A stretch of DNA of 44,767 nucleotides from Acidobacteriaceae bacterium (GTDB lineage Bacteria > Acidobacteriota > Terriglobia > Terriglobales > Acidobacteriaceae), in assembly GCA_003131635.1 (NCBI GenBank), contig PKVZ01000075.1, positions 1 to 44,767 on the forward strand. Direction: 5' to 3'. Numbering within the stretch: the stretch's first letter is position 1; every line of letters starts with the position of its first letter. The position numbers were made by a program, and so were the translations under genes. Under the pieces are notes generated by a model. It saw nothing but the letters and a program-made list of their open reading frames with translations. It made no database searches and was not told where the DNA came from. Positions 18,423-27,482 of this stretch are shown piece after piece.

Positions 18423-20072
18423 ATGACGACTAATAAACGCGGAATCGAATTGCTTCACGATCCATCCCTCAATAAGTCCACAGCTTTTACTGAAGCCGAA
18501 AAACAGGCCCTCGGAATCGTTGGCCTTGTACCCGATGTGACCGAGACCGAAGACCTGCAGTTAAGCCGGGTGATGATGCAACTCGGCCACAAGACCACGG
18601 ACCTCGATCGCTACATTTACCTGATCAACCTGCTCGACCACAACGAAACACTGTTCTATAAGACTGTAATGTCCGACCCAGCTCGCTTTCTTCCGATCGT
18701 GTACGACCCGACCATCGGCGAAGCCTGCCTCAAGTTTGGCCATATTTATCGCCAGGCGCGCGGCATGTATCTCTCTATCACGCGCCGCGGCAAAGTGAAG
18801 GAGATTTTGAAAAACTGGCCGCAGAAAGATGTGCGCTTCATTTGCGTCACAGATGCCGGCCGCATCCTCGGTCTCGGAGATCTTGGCGCAAACGGTGCCG
18901 GGATCCCTATTGGCAAGCTGCAACTCTACACCGCCTGCGCCGGTGTGCCGCCGCAATACCTGCTCCCCATGTACCTCGACGCAGGTACTAATAATGAGCA
19001 ATACCTGCACGATCCCCTGTATTTGGGTATGCGCAAGACCCGCCCAGCGACAGCAGATCTTTTTTCTTTCGTGGACGAATTCGTCGAGGCGGTGCAGGAA
19101 GTATTCCCGAAGTGCTGCATTCACTTTGAGGATTGGACGGGAACAGACGCCGTGCACTTGCTCCAGCGCTACCGCGACAAGTACTGCGTCTATAACGACG
19201 ACGTGCAGGGTACGGCTGGGATCACTCTTGCGGGGATGATCAACGCGGCCAAACTCAAGGGCACAAAACTGAAGGATGAAAAGTACCTGTTCCTCGGCGC
19301 GGGCTCGGCCGGAATTGGCCTTGCCAACCTGCTTTGTTCTGCGCTTGTTGGACAAGGCACGACGCTCGAGGAAGCGCAGTCACGAGTCTACATGTTCGAC
19401 ATCAACGGCCTTCTGGAGTCGACCCGCAATGACCTTGTCGACTTCCAAAAGCCGTACGCACACCAGCATGCGCGGACGCGGGATTTCGTCGCTGCCATCG
19501 AGAGCATCAAACCGACCACGATCATCGGCGTGAGCACGATTGGCGGGGCGTTCAACCAGAAGGTTGTCGAAAGTATGGCGAGGATTAACGACCGCCCGGT
19601 AATCCTTGCTCTTTCCAACCCGACCGAGCACGCGGAATGCACTGCTGAACAAGCCTATACCTGGTCGAAGGGCAAAGCGATCTACGCCGCCGGAGTGCAA
19701 TTTGCACCCGTCCACTACAACGGCCAGACATTTCTGCCGGGACAAGCGAATAACTTCTACATATTCCCGGCGGTTGGTATGGCGATCTTCGCCACGCAAG
19801 CGAAGCGTGTCACCGACGAGATGTTTATCGAAGCCGGTCAAGCAGTAGCGGATCAAGTGCCGTCCGATTTACTGAAGCAAGGGCTCCTTTACCCGCTGCA
19901 GTCAAACATTCTGGAGACCGAGATTCAGACTGCCGCACGGGTCGCGAAGCTGGTCTTCGATGCGGGACTCGCCCGCGTCGAGCGTCCCGCCGACATGGTC
20001 GCTTTCATTCGTGAACATGTCTATAAGCCGGAATACAAAGTGGAGGCGACACAGTTGAGCAGAGTAGCCTGA
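18423..20072 (+). CDS. maeA: NAD-dependent malic enzyme
   Basis: 549 residues from ATG 18423, which follows AAGGGAGAAG; an in-frame ATG at 18405 lies inside that site region. It oxidatively decarboxylates L-malate to pyruvate, CO2 and NADH. Family blocks: VYDPTIGEACLKFGHIYR, VTDAGRILGLGDLGANG, the divalent-metal and malate-binding stretch IHFEDWTG, NDDVQGTAGITLAG, the dinucleotide-binding loop GAGSAGIG and LSNPTEHAECTAEQAY. The length is that of the large NAD-type enzymes (about 550-565). Malolactic enzymes share this fold. The downstream AEC carrier resembles the mleA-mleP arrangement of lactic bacteria, so a malolactic activity cannot be excluded from sequence alone. Confidence 0.94.
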   Translation: MTTNKRGIELLHDPSLNKSTAFTEAEKQALGIVGLVPDVTETEDLQLSRVMMQLGHKTTDLDRYIYLINLLDHNETLFYKTVMSDPARFLPIVYDPTIGEACLKFGHIYRQARGMYLSITRRGKVKEILKNWPQKDVRFICVTDAGRILGLGDLGANGAGIPIGKLQLYTACAGVPPQYLLPMYLDAGTNNEQYLHDPLYLGMRKTRPATADLFSFVDEFVEAVQEVFPKCCIHFEDWTGTDAVHLLQRYRDKYCVYNDDVQGTAGITLAGMINAAKLKGTKLKDEKYLFLGAGSAGIGLANLLCSALVGQGTTLEEAQSRVYMFDINGLLESTRNDLVDFQKPYAHQHARTRDFVAAIESIKPTTIIGVSTIGGAFNQKVVESMARINDRPVILALSNPTEHAECTAEQAYTWSKGKAIYAAGVQFAPVHYNGQTFLPGQANNFYIFPAVGMAIFATQAKRVTDEMFIEAGQAVADQVPSDLLKQGLLYPLQSNILETEIQTAARVAKLVFDAGLARVERPADMVAFIREHVYKPEYKVEATQLSRVA

Positions 20073-20130
20073 AAGCCCGCCCGTCTGCGAGCACCGATAG
20101 AGCTAGCTGGCAAATTTGTTTTTCCAGAGT

Positions 20131-20166
20131 GGGCCGCCTGGTACATCTCGCGGCCCTTCTTTTTTC
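20131..20166 (+). terminator. Rho-independent terminator after malic enzyme
   Basis: GGGCCGC (20131-20137) pairs perfectly with GCGGCCC (20150-20156) around a 12-base loop, and TTCTTTTTT follows at once. It would close the fumC-maeA transcript before the DUF1275 gene. It also argues against starting the next gene at the upstream ATG 20129. Confidence 0.8.
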
Positions 20167-20197
20167 CCCAGGCTGCGCAAAGTGGCAAAGGAGAATT

Positions 20198-20872
20198 GTG
20201 CTTTCGAACTTTAGCCAGACTGACATGTGGCTTTCCCTCAGCCTTGCCTTTGTTGGTGGGTATGGCGATGCGGCCAGCTTCGTCCTGGTAAAGACGTTCA
20301 CGGGACACATTACCGGCAATTTGGTGCTAGCTGCAATTGCTGTAGCGGCTCACGATTGGCGGGCAATGCTTGGGCCTCTCTCGGCCGTTGTCACTTTCCT
20401 GATAGCGATTTTCGTGAGTGTGCTTGTCGTGCGCCCCCTCAAAGCATGGTCATCCTGGCCATTGCTTCCCGCGATCATGGGGATAGAAATAATTCTAATA
20501 GTGGCTGCTTCTTTGGCGCTGGGATCAGGTGTGGCCCACGGAGTTGAAATATTCGTGATCTTTGTGTCGCTAGCGCTGGGGCTACAAAACGGAGCATTTC
20601 GTCATGCCGGGGGCATCAGCGTTCACACAACATATCTGACAGGGATGATTACGAGTCTAATCTCCACAGAAGCTGAACAATACGCTTCCCAAGTGGTTCC
20701 TCCGCCTGTAAGTGCTCACGATCCAAAAATAAGCCTTCTCTGCGGAATCTGGATCGCCTTTGTACTGGGCGCTGGAACGGGGGCGGCGATGGTCCTTCAT
20801 TTTGGGGCGCTCGGAATGCTCGGAGCCGCAGTGCCTTTGATCCTACTCGTGCTGCGGGAGGTCCCGTCTTGA
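20198..20872 (+). CDS. DUF1275 (YoaK-like) membrane protein
   Basis: 224 residues from GTG 20198, supported by AAAGGAG just before it. The alternative ATG at 20129 would place the terminator hairpin inside the gene. It is almost wholly hydrophobic, with about six helices. The DUF1275 hallmark is VGGYGDAASFVLVKTFTGHI near the N-terminus, followed by TGNLVLAAIA, and later LGLQNGAFRHAGG and TTYLTGMITSL. The family sits in the inner membrane and has no firmly established substrate. Its stop overlaps the start of the OprB gene (TTGA), so the two are probably translated together. Confidence 0.8.
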   Translation: MLSNFSQTDMWLSLSLAFVGGYGDAASFVLVKTFTGHITGNLVLAAIAVAAHDWRAMLGPLSAVVTFLIAIFVSVLVVRPLKAWSSWPLLPAIMGIEIILIVAASLALGSGVAHGVEIFVIFVSLALGLQNGAFRHAGGISVHTTYLTGMITSLISTEAEQYASQVVPPPVSAHDPKISLLCGIWIAFVLGAGTGAAMVLHFGALGMLGAAVPLILLVLREVPS

Positions 20873-22257
20873 GGAAGACGCTACAGGATAAGACGACGCG
20901 CCGCCCAGCTGAAACGTGCCATGCGCTTCTTCACGGTGTCACGCTGTCGATGCGAACTATGCGAGGCCTACCAGGTAAACTCGTTTTTCTAGTGTGGGTG
21001 GCGTTGTGCTTCTTTGCGGCCCAGGCTTATTCCCAGACAGGCATAGGGGAAACGCTTAGCGGCCCGGACAGTCATGAGACAGGCCAAGGCCCTCACGGGC
21101 ATCTCTTGGGTGACTGGGATGGCGAGCGGTCCCGCCTGCTCGAACATGGTGTGCGGTTCGACTTCCAGTACATTAGCGACTCGCTCTGGAACATTAAGAG
21201 TGAGCAGCAAGAACGATTCGCGAGTTGGAACAGATTCCGCGGAACCGTAGACATCGATTTCGGTGCGCTGGTCGGTCAACAGGGTTTGTATTTCCATGCG
21301 ACAGCACTCTGGCAAGGCGGCGGCAATCTCGGAGCATATCTCGGGCTCCTGACCAGCCCCAGCGGCATGTCGAGCGCGAATACATGTCGCCTCGATTCCT
21401 GGTGGCTGGAAAAACGATGGTTGAACGAACGGGTCACCGCACGCGTGGGCCAGTTCGCGGGCCAGGATTTCTACGGAGCCCAGCATGACGCGGCGTCCTT
21501 CATCTTTGAGCCCATGGGTTATGCCCTGGGCAACCTGTTCACAGATTTTGAGTCCTTCGATCCGCCCTCTACACCGGCGTTTGAATTACGCGTCGTGCCG
21601 ATTCACAACTTCTACGTGAAATCGATGGTTGAGGCAGAAGACCGCGAACCCTTTGCTCATAACCAAACCGGGTTGGTCCCACAGTTTCGCGGAGTGCCGG
21701 TAAGCATTTCTGAGATCGGATTCACTCCGGGCCAAAAAGCGTCGTCGGTGCGAGCTTTCGACAATGTCGAAAGCCGCAAGGGCTATTCTGGCCTCTATCA
21801 GTTCGGCGCCTCCTACAATCCCGGAAAGTTCACGTCGCCGACGAGTACGACTCCGCGTTCTGGCAATTACCTGTTGTATTGGATGGCAAGCCAGGCTCTT
21901 TGGCGCGTGGACCCCAAAGAAGCAAGAGGCCTGGACGCTACGTTTGCCTATGACTGGAGCCCTCCAGATGTCAACCGTAATAACACACTCCTCACCACTG
22001 GGCTGCGCTTCAATGAGCCACTGCCTTTGCACTTTCACAACACCATGTCACTGGGATATGTGCGAAACAGCTTGAGCCCGCAGTTCCTTCCTCCCGGCAC
22101 ACCCTCTTGGAAGACGGAGCACGGCGTTGAATTCAACACGCTTCTGGACCCTTTGCCGATGCTCCTTCTGCAGCCGGTCATTCAGTACTACGCGAACGTG
22201 GGTGGAGGGGCGCAACGCGCCGTAGTTTTCGGATTCAGAACCAAAGTGGAGTTCTAG
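20869..22257 (+). CDS. OprB-type carbohydrate porin
   Basis: 462 residues if it starts at TTG 20869, which overlaps the previous stop and follows GGGAGG. An ATG at 20950 (MRTMRGLPGKLVFLVWVALC) gives a more normal signal peptide and may be the true start. The mature protein begins with GHLLGDWDGERSRLLEHGV, the OprB entry motif. It continues with alternating aromatic beta-strands (FDFQYISDSLWN, GLYFHATALWQGGGNL) and ends VVFGFRTKVEF with a C-terminal Phe, as outer-membrane barrels do. It should form an outer-membrane pore for small hydrophilic substrates. The neighbouring AEC carrier suggests organic acids or sugars as cargo. Confidence 0.82.
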   Translation: MRKTLQDKTTRRPAETCHALLHGVTLSMRTMRGLPGKLVFLVWVALCFFAAQAYSQTGIGETLSGPDSHETGQGPHGHLLGDWDGERSRLLEHGVRFDFQYISDSLWNIKSEQQERFASWNRFRGTVDIDFGALVGQQGLYFHATALWQGGGNLGAYLGLLTSPSGMSSANTCRLDSWWLEKRWLNERVTARVGQFAGQDFYGAQHDAASFIFEPMGYALGNLFTDFESFDPPSTPAFELRVVPIHNFYVKSMVEAEDREPFAHNQTGLVPQFRGVPVSISEIGFTPGQKASSVRAFDNVESRKGYSGLYQFGASYNPGKFTSPTSTTPRSGNYLLYWMASQALWRVDPKEARGLDATFAYDWSPPDVNRNNTLLTTGLRFNEPLPLHFHNTMSLGYVRNSLSPQFLPPGTPSWKTEHGVEFNTLLDPLPMLLLQPVIQYYANVGGGAQRAVVFGFRTKVEF

Positions 22258-22291
22258 AGATGTTTTTGCGGCGGTTTAGGGGAGGTCATTT

Positions 22292-23248
22292 GTGAACATC
22301 GGCGGATTATTCGGATCGCTAACTCCGGTCTTCTTTGTCCTCGCGCTCGGTTACCTCGCCGGCAAGCGCAATACCTTTGATGCGGACCAGGCCGCAGGCT
22401 TAAGCAAACTTGCGCTTACATTTGCGTTGCCAGCGTCTCTGTTCGTGAGCATGACTGAGATTCCGAAAGATCTTCTGCTGCAGCAGGGTCGTCTTGTCCT
22501 GGCACTGATTCTCTCCCATGCCGGGCTTTTCGTGGTTGCGTGGCTGCTCTTGCGGATGGTGAAGTCGCTCAGCGGGACGGCCTCCATTATCTATGCGCTT
22601 ATGCTCGCGACCTCCGCCACCCCAGTCTTCGGGCTTGCCGTTCTCGAACCACTTTTAGGCCGAACCAGCGGGGGTGCCGTGGGACTCGTGGCCTTGGCGA
22701 TCAATCTAACGGTACCTCCGGCAGTGATCCTTCTGGAGATGGATGCAGCAGCAGCAAAGGATCAAACCGCCGCAGCGGATCCTTCGAAGCCGAGCGCCCT
22801 CGTAACGGGACTGAATGCCGGCTTAAAGTCACCACTCCTATGGGCGCCAATCCTTGGAATCACGGTTGTCCTTTTGAGCATCCACCTGCCGGCAGTGGTA
22901 GCCAGCTGTTTCGAACTGATTGGCTCGGCCACTTCAGGAGTAGCGGTTTTTGCCGTAGGTCTCGTCCTAGCGGCTCATCCAGTTCGCCTTTCACGAGCCG
23001 TATTGGTTGGAACTCTTGCTCGTGTCACCGTGCAATCCGCAGTTCTGTTCGCTCTACTCCATCTATTGCATGTTGTTAGTCCGTTCGCGCGTGAGGCGCT
23101 GGTGTGCTGTAGCTTTCCCCTGGCAACCGTGGTCGTACTCTTTGCAGCCCGGTACAAAGCAGTCGAATCAGAAGCCGCCTCTATGCTTCTCATCTCGACA
23201 CTCGCTTTGATAATCACGGTACCGACGATCCTCTGGTTGAGCCATTGA
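22292..23248 (+). CDS. AEC-family transporter (malate/auxin efflux carrier type)
   Basis: 318 residues from GTG 22292 after GGGGAGG. About ten membrane helices. N-terminal FFVLALGYLAGKRN is followed by LSKLALTFALPASLF, the conserved Asn/Pro-containing helix region of the AEC family. A central loop rich in Ala/Asp precedes the second half, which begins with LKSPLLWAPILGI. Members move malonate, malate or auxin. Lactic bacteria pair an AEC malate permease with malolactic enzyme, and here the carrier lies downstream of fumarase and malic enzyme. I therefore favour a C4-dicarboxylate, but direction and substrate are inference. Confidence 0.85.
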   Translation: MNIGGLFGSLTPVFFVLALGYLAGKRNTFDADQAAGLSKLALTFALPASLFVSMTEIPKDLLLQQGRLVLALILSHAGLFVVAWLLLRMVKSLSGTASIIYALMLATSATPVFGLAVLEPLLGRTSGGAVGLVALAINLTVPPAVILLEMDAAAAKDQTAAADPSKPSALVTGLNAGLKSPLLWAPILGITVVLLSIHLPAVVASCFELIGSATSGVAVFAVGLVLAAHPVRLSRAVLVGTLARVTVQSAVLFALLHLLHVVSPFAREALVCCSFPLATVVVLFAARYKAVESEAASMLLISTLALIITVPTILWLSH

Positions 23249-23542
23249 CTTATGAAGGGTCGGCTAAGAAACGGATCTGCCGTATGCCACGACTGAACTG
23301 CACATTGTCCCCTGGCCTATGGGCACTCTTGCTCGAGGGGCGAATCACGGGCAATCCGAAACTAATGCCTCCGGATTGGTCCCGATAACGGAGTGTCCCA
23401 GGCAGAGGCATCGGCTGCAGTATGATCCTGTGAAGCATGACTGAATGGCAAATATGGGCTGTAGACCAAGCCGCCAACCCGAAGTGTCCGCCGTTCCGAG
23501 TGCGCTCGAATCGCAAACGAGATATATACTTTCGCACAGCCA
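23249..23542. other. Intergenic region before lipoprotein 3
   Basis: No gene or terminator recognised. It should contain the promoter of the lipoprotein 3-kinase 3 unit. Confidence 0.4.
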
Positions 23543-24976
23543 ATGTGGGAGGGATCGTCCGAGTTTTCCTCTCGTGAGATGAAAAGCTACGAAACGCTGA
23601 TGAGAATTCAGAGGGTGGTCGCACAGAGAATTCGTGGTCCTTACGCGAGGTGGTCGAACTCTAGCGAGATACTACGCCCCGTTTGCATTGTTTTGCTTTT
23701 TTTGCTTTGCGAAGGTTGTGCTCGGCCATCTGCTCATGAACCGGTTACGTTAGCTCTTCTTGGGGAGTGGTCGAGCAAGGCGTTCACCGAGGAGCGCCAA
23801 CTGGAGTTGCAGCAATTCACTCAAGAAACGGGAATCCGCGTCAGTTTTATTCCGGGGCCAGAGTCCTCGTGGCAAAGGGTGCTTTTGTGGCGAGAGTTAC
23901 TCGATACAGGCGCTCAAGGTCCTGACGTTTACGACATGGATGTGATCTGGCCTGGGACGCTGGCAGAATATTTCCTCGATTTAAAACCATATTTCAGCAA
24001 CGAAATCTCCGCGCAATTTCCTGCGACAGCGGCCGCCTACACGGTGGATCACAAGGTGGTGGCCATGGCGTATCGCCCCGACATCGGGCTTCTTTACTAT
24101 CGCGCCGACCTTCTGCGACAGTATGGATATCGTGAGCCACCCAGGACATGGGATGATCTGGAGATTATGGCAGCTCGAATTCAAGCGGGCGAGCGAGCCA
24201 AGGGGAAGAAAGAGTTTTGGGGTTATGTGTGGCAAGGGGCGGCTGATGAAGGGTTGACCTGCAATGCGCTGGAATGGCAGGCAGCCGAAGGCGGTGGGCG
24301 GATCATCGAGGAAGACCAGACCATCAGCGTCAATAATCCCCGGGTCATTAGGGCCTGGCAACGGGCGGCGCACTGGGTTGGTTCCATCTCACCCCCAGCC
24401 GTCGTTGGATATAGACAGTGGGATTCGCTAAATGTTTGGATCGCAGGCAACGCGGCATTCATGCGGCACTGGACGTCAGCCTACGTCGACAGCCAGGCGG
24501 CAGGGTCGCAAGTCCGGAATAAGTTTGACGTGGCCCTCCTGCCGAGTGGCAAGTCAGGCAGCGTGGGTACTTTCGGAGGATGGGGCCTGGCAGTTTCGCG
24601 GTTCTCGTCTCATCCTCGTGAAGCCCTGGAGTTGGTCCGGTATCTCACGCGAAAAGACTTGCAGGTGAAGCGGGCGCGCGTGCTTTCGGCGCCACCCACC
24701 CTACCCGAACTCTACGACCTACCCCAGCTACGTGAACCCAATCCTCATTTTCGCCTTTTGAGTCAAGCGTTCCGGACCGGCATCGTTTTGCGTCCTTCGA
24801 ACGTCAGCGGCAAGAAATACCAAGATGTAAGCGAGGCTTACTTCCAAGCAGTGCACTCCGTGCTCGCCGGCGAGAAGAGTGCGTCACAAGCTGCCGCAGC
24901 CCTGGAGAATGAATTGGTTCGCACAACGGGTTTCAAGAGGGGACCGCCTCCCCCTATGGGATCCGCACGCCCTTGA
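23543..24976 (+). CDS. Solute-binding lipoprotein 3 (ThuE/LpqY-like)
   Basis: 477 residues from the longest start (ATG 23543). ATGs at 23579 and 23600 give N-termini closer to copy 2, and no ribosome site decides between them. The signal ends IVLLFLLCEGC, with the lipidated Cys at residue 59 of the long form. It is the closest relative of lipoprotein 2 and shares PDVYDMDVIWPGTL, GLLYYRADLLRQYG, FWGYVWQGAADEGLTCNALE and RPSNVSGKKYQDVSEAYF. Residues differ within the ligand-cleft motifs, so the ligand could differ. Kinase 3 follows after 101 bases and no transport genes are adjacent. Confidence 0.87.
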   Translation: MWEGSSEFSSREMKSYETLMRIQRVVAQRIRGPYARWSNSSEILRPVCIVLLFLLCEGCARPSAHEPVTLALLGEWSSKAFTEERQLELQQFTQETGIRVSFIPGPESSWQRVLLWRELLDTGAQGPDVYDMDVIWPGTLAEYFLDLKPYFSNEISAQFPATAAAYTVDHKVVAMAYRPDIGLLYYRADLLRQYGYREPPRTWDDLEIMAARIQAGERAKGKKEFWGYVWQGAADEGLTCNALEWQAAEGGGRIIEEDQTISVNNPRVIRAWQRAAHWVGSISPPAVVGYRQWDSLNVWIAGNAAFMRHWTSAYVDSQAAGSQVRNKFDVALLPSGKSGSVGTFGGWGLAVSRFSSHPREALELVRYLTRKDLQVKRARVLSAPPTLPELYDLPQLREPNPHFRLLSQAFRTGIVLRPSNVSGKKYQDVSEAYFQAVHSVLAGEKSASQAAAALENELVRTTGFKRGPPPPMGSARP

Positions 24977-25054
24977 ACAGAAACTTTGAACGCTTTCCAG
25001 TCGGACAATGCATCCTAAGGTGATGGGAGGCGTGCTTGAGTTCGAGACCAGTGA

Positions 25055-25071
25055 TAGCTCGATAGGAACAA
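25055..25071 (+). promoter_or_regulatory. Conserved leader element before kinase 3
   Basis: The second exact copy of the 17-base string found at 12788-12804, placed seven bases before the kinase 3 start. Confidence 0.4.
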
Positions 25072-25077
25072 CAACCG

Positions 25078-27042
25078 ATGGGGCTTCACACCGCATCACG
25101 ATTGGATCGTTTGGCAATAGGCGGCGAAGCAAAAGCCCTTAAGGCTGGCCAACTCAACATCGGTCCCCGTTTGATGCTTGGCCTCGCGGTTATCATCTTC
25201 TCGATGTTAGCCGCCGATGCGGTTGTGCTTTGGCAATTCCACCTCGTGCGTGCTCAGGCGAAGCGCCTGCACGGCATCGATCAGAAGTTGATCGCCGTCC
25301 TACGCCTTCATACCAGTCTCACGACCTTTCACGATCAGATGGAAGATCTAGCCGATTCCCAAGATATTGGTGGACTCGTGACAGAAGGCGAAGGCCTTCG
25401 TACCGCGGTCCTGGAGGACAGCCGCCGTGCAATGAGCGCCTTCAGTCTGGCGACTTCCGATTTTCAGCGAGATCCGACTATCCTGCCTATCCTCCACGCC
25501 GTTCAGAGCGCGCTTCCCGCGCAGCTTGACGCAATCACCACTCTGGCCAAAGCTGGCGACTGGCAGGCCGTGCGCCAGCGTCTGTCGAACCAAGTCACAG
25601 CAATGCAATCAGTAACGTTGGCACTGGTCGAAAGGGTCGATCACGAGGTCGGCGAGGAGCAGGCCCAAACCGTGCGCAAAATTGAGCGCGTACAACGTCT
25701 GGTTTTCCTGGTGGTGCCGCTGACCGCCCTCTTCACTTTGCTGATTGCCGGTACCTTTGGTCTTGGGGTTACCCGCAGCATCACGCAGCCGCTGGCGCGT
25801 CTAGTCGAAGGCTCCAAAGCATTAGCACGAGGCGACTTTCAACATACAGTCCCGGTTACTGGAAGAGACGAACTCGCCGAACTTGGGCGGGTATTCAACG
25901 ACACCGCCAGACGACTGCAAGATCTCTACGCGACCCTGCGGCGAAGCGAGGCTTATCTGGCGGAAGCGCAGAGGCTGACACACACGGGTAGTTGGGCGTG
26001 GAATCTGCGTACCGGCGAGCTGTACTGGTCGCAAGAGGTTCATCGTATTTATGGACTCGACCCGCAAATAAAGCCCAGTTGGCCGTGGTTTTTCGATCAG
26101 GTGCACCCCGAAGATCGGGCAAGGGTTGAGCAGCAAGCAAGAATGGAATCAATAGAGAAGGACTGGGTCGTCTCTGAAATAGAGTTTCGAGCCGTTCTTT
26201 CGGACGGAACGGTAAAGCACGTTCACGCCATCTCGTACCGTGTAACCGATGATTCTGGCGAAACCGCTGAAGTCATAGGCACCATCGTGGATGTGACGCA
26301 GCGAAAGCGCGCCGAGGCAGAGCGCGAGAGACTTCGCCAATTGGAGGCCGGGCTCGCTCACACCAACCGTGTGAGCATGATGGGAGAATTTGCAGCCTCT
26401 CTGGCCCACGACATCAAGCAGCCCATTGCTGCCGCGGTGACAGATGCACGCACCAGTTTGCGATGGCTGCAGCGCAACCCACCTGAGATTGAAGAAGCGC
26501 GCGAGGCGGTCTCGAGAGTGGTAAACGGGGTAAACCGTGCCGCCGAGATCATCAATCACCTGCGGTCTTTGTATAAGAAGGGTGCGCCGACCGAACGCGA
26601 GTTGGTCGATGTGAACGAAGTTGCTTGGGAAATGCTCACCCTGCTGCGCAGTGAGGCCAATCGGCACTCGATTTCAATGCACACCGAACTGGCCGCCGAT
26701 CTTCCCAAAACCAAGGCTGACCGTGTGCAGTTACAGCAAGTGTTCATGAATCTGATGCTCAATGGCATTGAGGCTATGAAGGACACAGGCGGCGAACTTA
26801 CCATTCATTCAGAGGCGACTGAGCACGAGCAACTCTTGATCTCGATCAAGGACACGGGCGTGGGACTCCCCACGGAACAACTTGACAAGATCTTCAGTGC
26901 ATTCTTTACCACGAAGTCCCAAGGGACCGGCATGGGGCTCTCGATCAGCCGGACCATCATCGAGTCGCATGGCGGCCGCTTGTGGGCGAGCGCCAACGCA
27001 GGAAAAGGCGCCACGTTTCGTTTTACGCTGCCCACGAGCTGA
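25078..27042 (+). CDS. Sensor histidine kinase 3 (helical sensor-HAMP-PAS-HisKA-HATPase)
   Basis: 654 residues. TM1 is at about 30-52 and TM2 at about 208-229 (LVFLVVPLTALFTLLIAG), with a periplasmic helical domain between them. HAMP is TRSITQPLARL. One PAS of the PAS-3 type is at about 300-415 (GSWAWNLRTGELYWSQEVHR ... VIGTIVDVTQRKR), unrelated to the PAS of kinases 1 and 2. HisKA reads [13 protein letters not shown], His444, with Asp in place of the usual Glu after the His. The ATPase has MNLMLNGIEAM, DTGVGLP and GTGMGLSIS. It is paired with lipoprotein 3. The Glu-to-Asp change is conservative but falls on a residue that acts in catalysis in this kinase class. Confidence 0.89.
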   Translation: MGLHTASRLDRLAIGGEAKALKAGQLNIGPRLMLGLAVIIFSMLAADAVVLWQFHLVRAQAKRLHGIDQKLIAVLRLHTSLTTFHDQMEDLADSQDIGGLVTEGEGLRTAVLEDSRRAMSAFSLATSDFQRDPTILPILHAVQSALPAQLDAITTLAKAGDWQAVRQRLSNQVTAMQSVTLALVERVDHEVGEEQAQTVRKIERVQRLVFLVVPLTALFTLLIAGTFGLGVTRSITQPLARLVEGSKALARGDFQHTVPVTGRDELAELGRVFNDTARRLQDLYATLRRSEAYLAEAQRLTHTGSWAWNLRTGELYWSQEVHRIYGLDPQIKPSWPWFFDQVHPEDRARVEQQARMESIEKDWVVSEIEFRAVLSDGTVKHVHAISYRVTDDSGETAEVIGTIVDVTQRKRAEAERERLRQLEAGLAHTNRVSMMGEFAASLAHDIKQPIAAAVTDARTSLRWLQRNPPEIEEAREAVSRVVNGVNRAAEIINHLRSLYKKGAPTERELVDVNEVAWEMLTLLRSEANRHSISMHTELAADLPKTKADRVQLQQVFMNLMLNGIEAMKDTGGELTIHSEATEHEQLLISIKDTGVGLPTEQLDKIFSAFFTTKSQGTGMGLSISRTIIESHGGRLWASANAGKGATFRFTLPTS

Positions 27043-27482
27043 GAGCGGAGCGGGGATGCCTTACCGCAAGCCGGTTGAAGTAGAGTTCCGGATGGTTGTG
27101 GGTCGTCAAAACGTCACGAACTGATAAGAACCTTTCCTCCAGTCCCCTGTCAAAACATCGTGCATTCGCAGAATGAATGACTTGGAAGCAGCTTGATACG
27201 GTGTGTTTGGATAAGATGCTGGCCATGATCTTTGCCATCGTCACGTCGCTCCGACATCTCCTCGGATGAGTTGTCCGTGCTTTCCGTTCCCGAGAAGACC
27301 TGACACCTCGCGATACATTATTAAGGCAGCACTCGCAGCCGAGTGTCTAAACCACTCTATTTTGCCGGAGGTCATTGAGGACTAGCAACACACAGAGCTA
27401 GGACACTTACAAGGCTTTTCTCTCGCTTTGCTTCTAATCTCTGATTGCAACTCTCTTTGCTGGATGGAACTTAGCAAAAACC
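27043..27482. other. Spacer between kinase 3 and the tRNA remnant
   Basis: No gene that I can support. A 22-codon frame at 27055-27123 has a G-rich sequence before its ATG but matches nothing. A 6-bp hairpin (CACTCG/CGAGTG, 27330-27345) lacks a T run. Confidence 0.45.

Noticed and set aside
18561-19355. 264-codon minus-strand open frame opposite malic enzyme
   Set aside because: Antisense shadow of a highly conserved enzyme gene.
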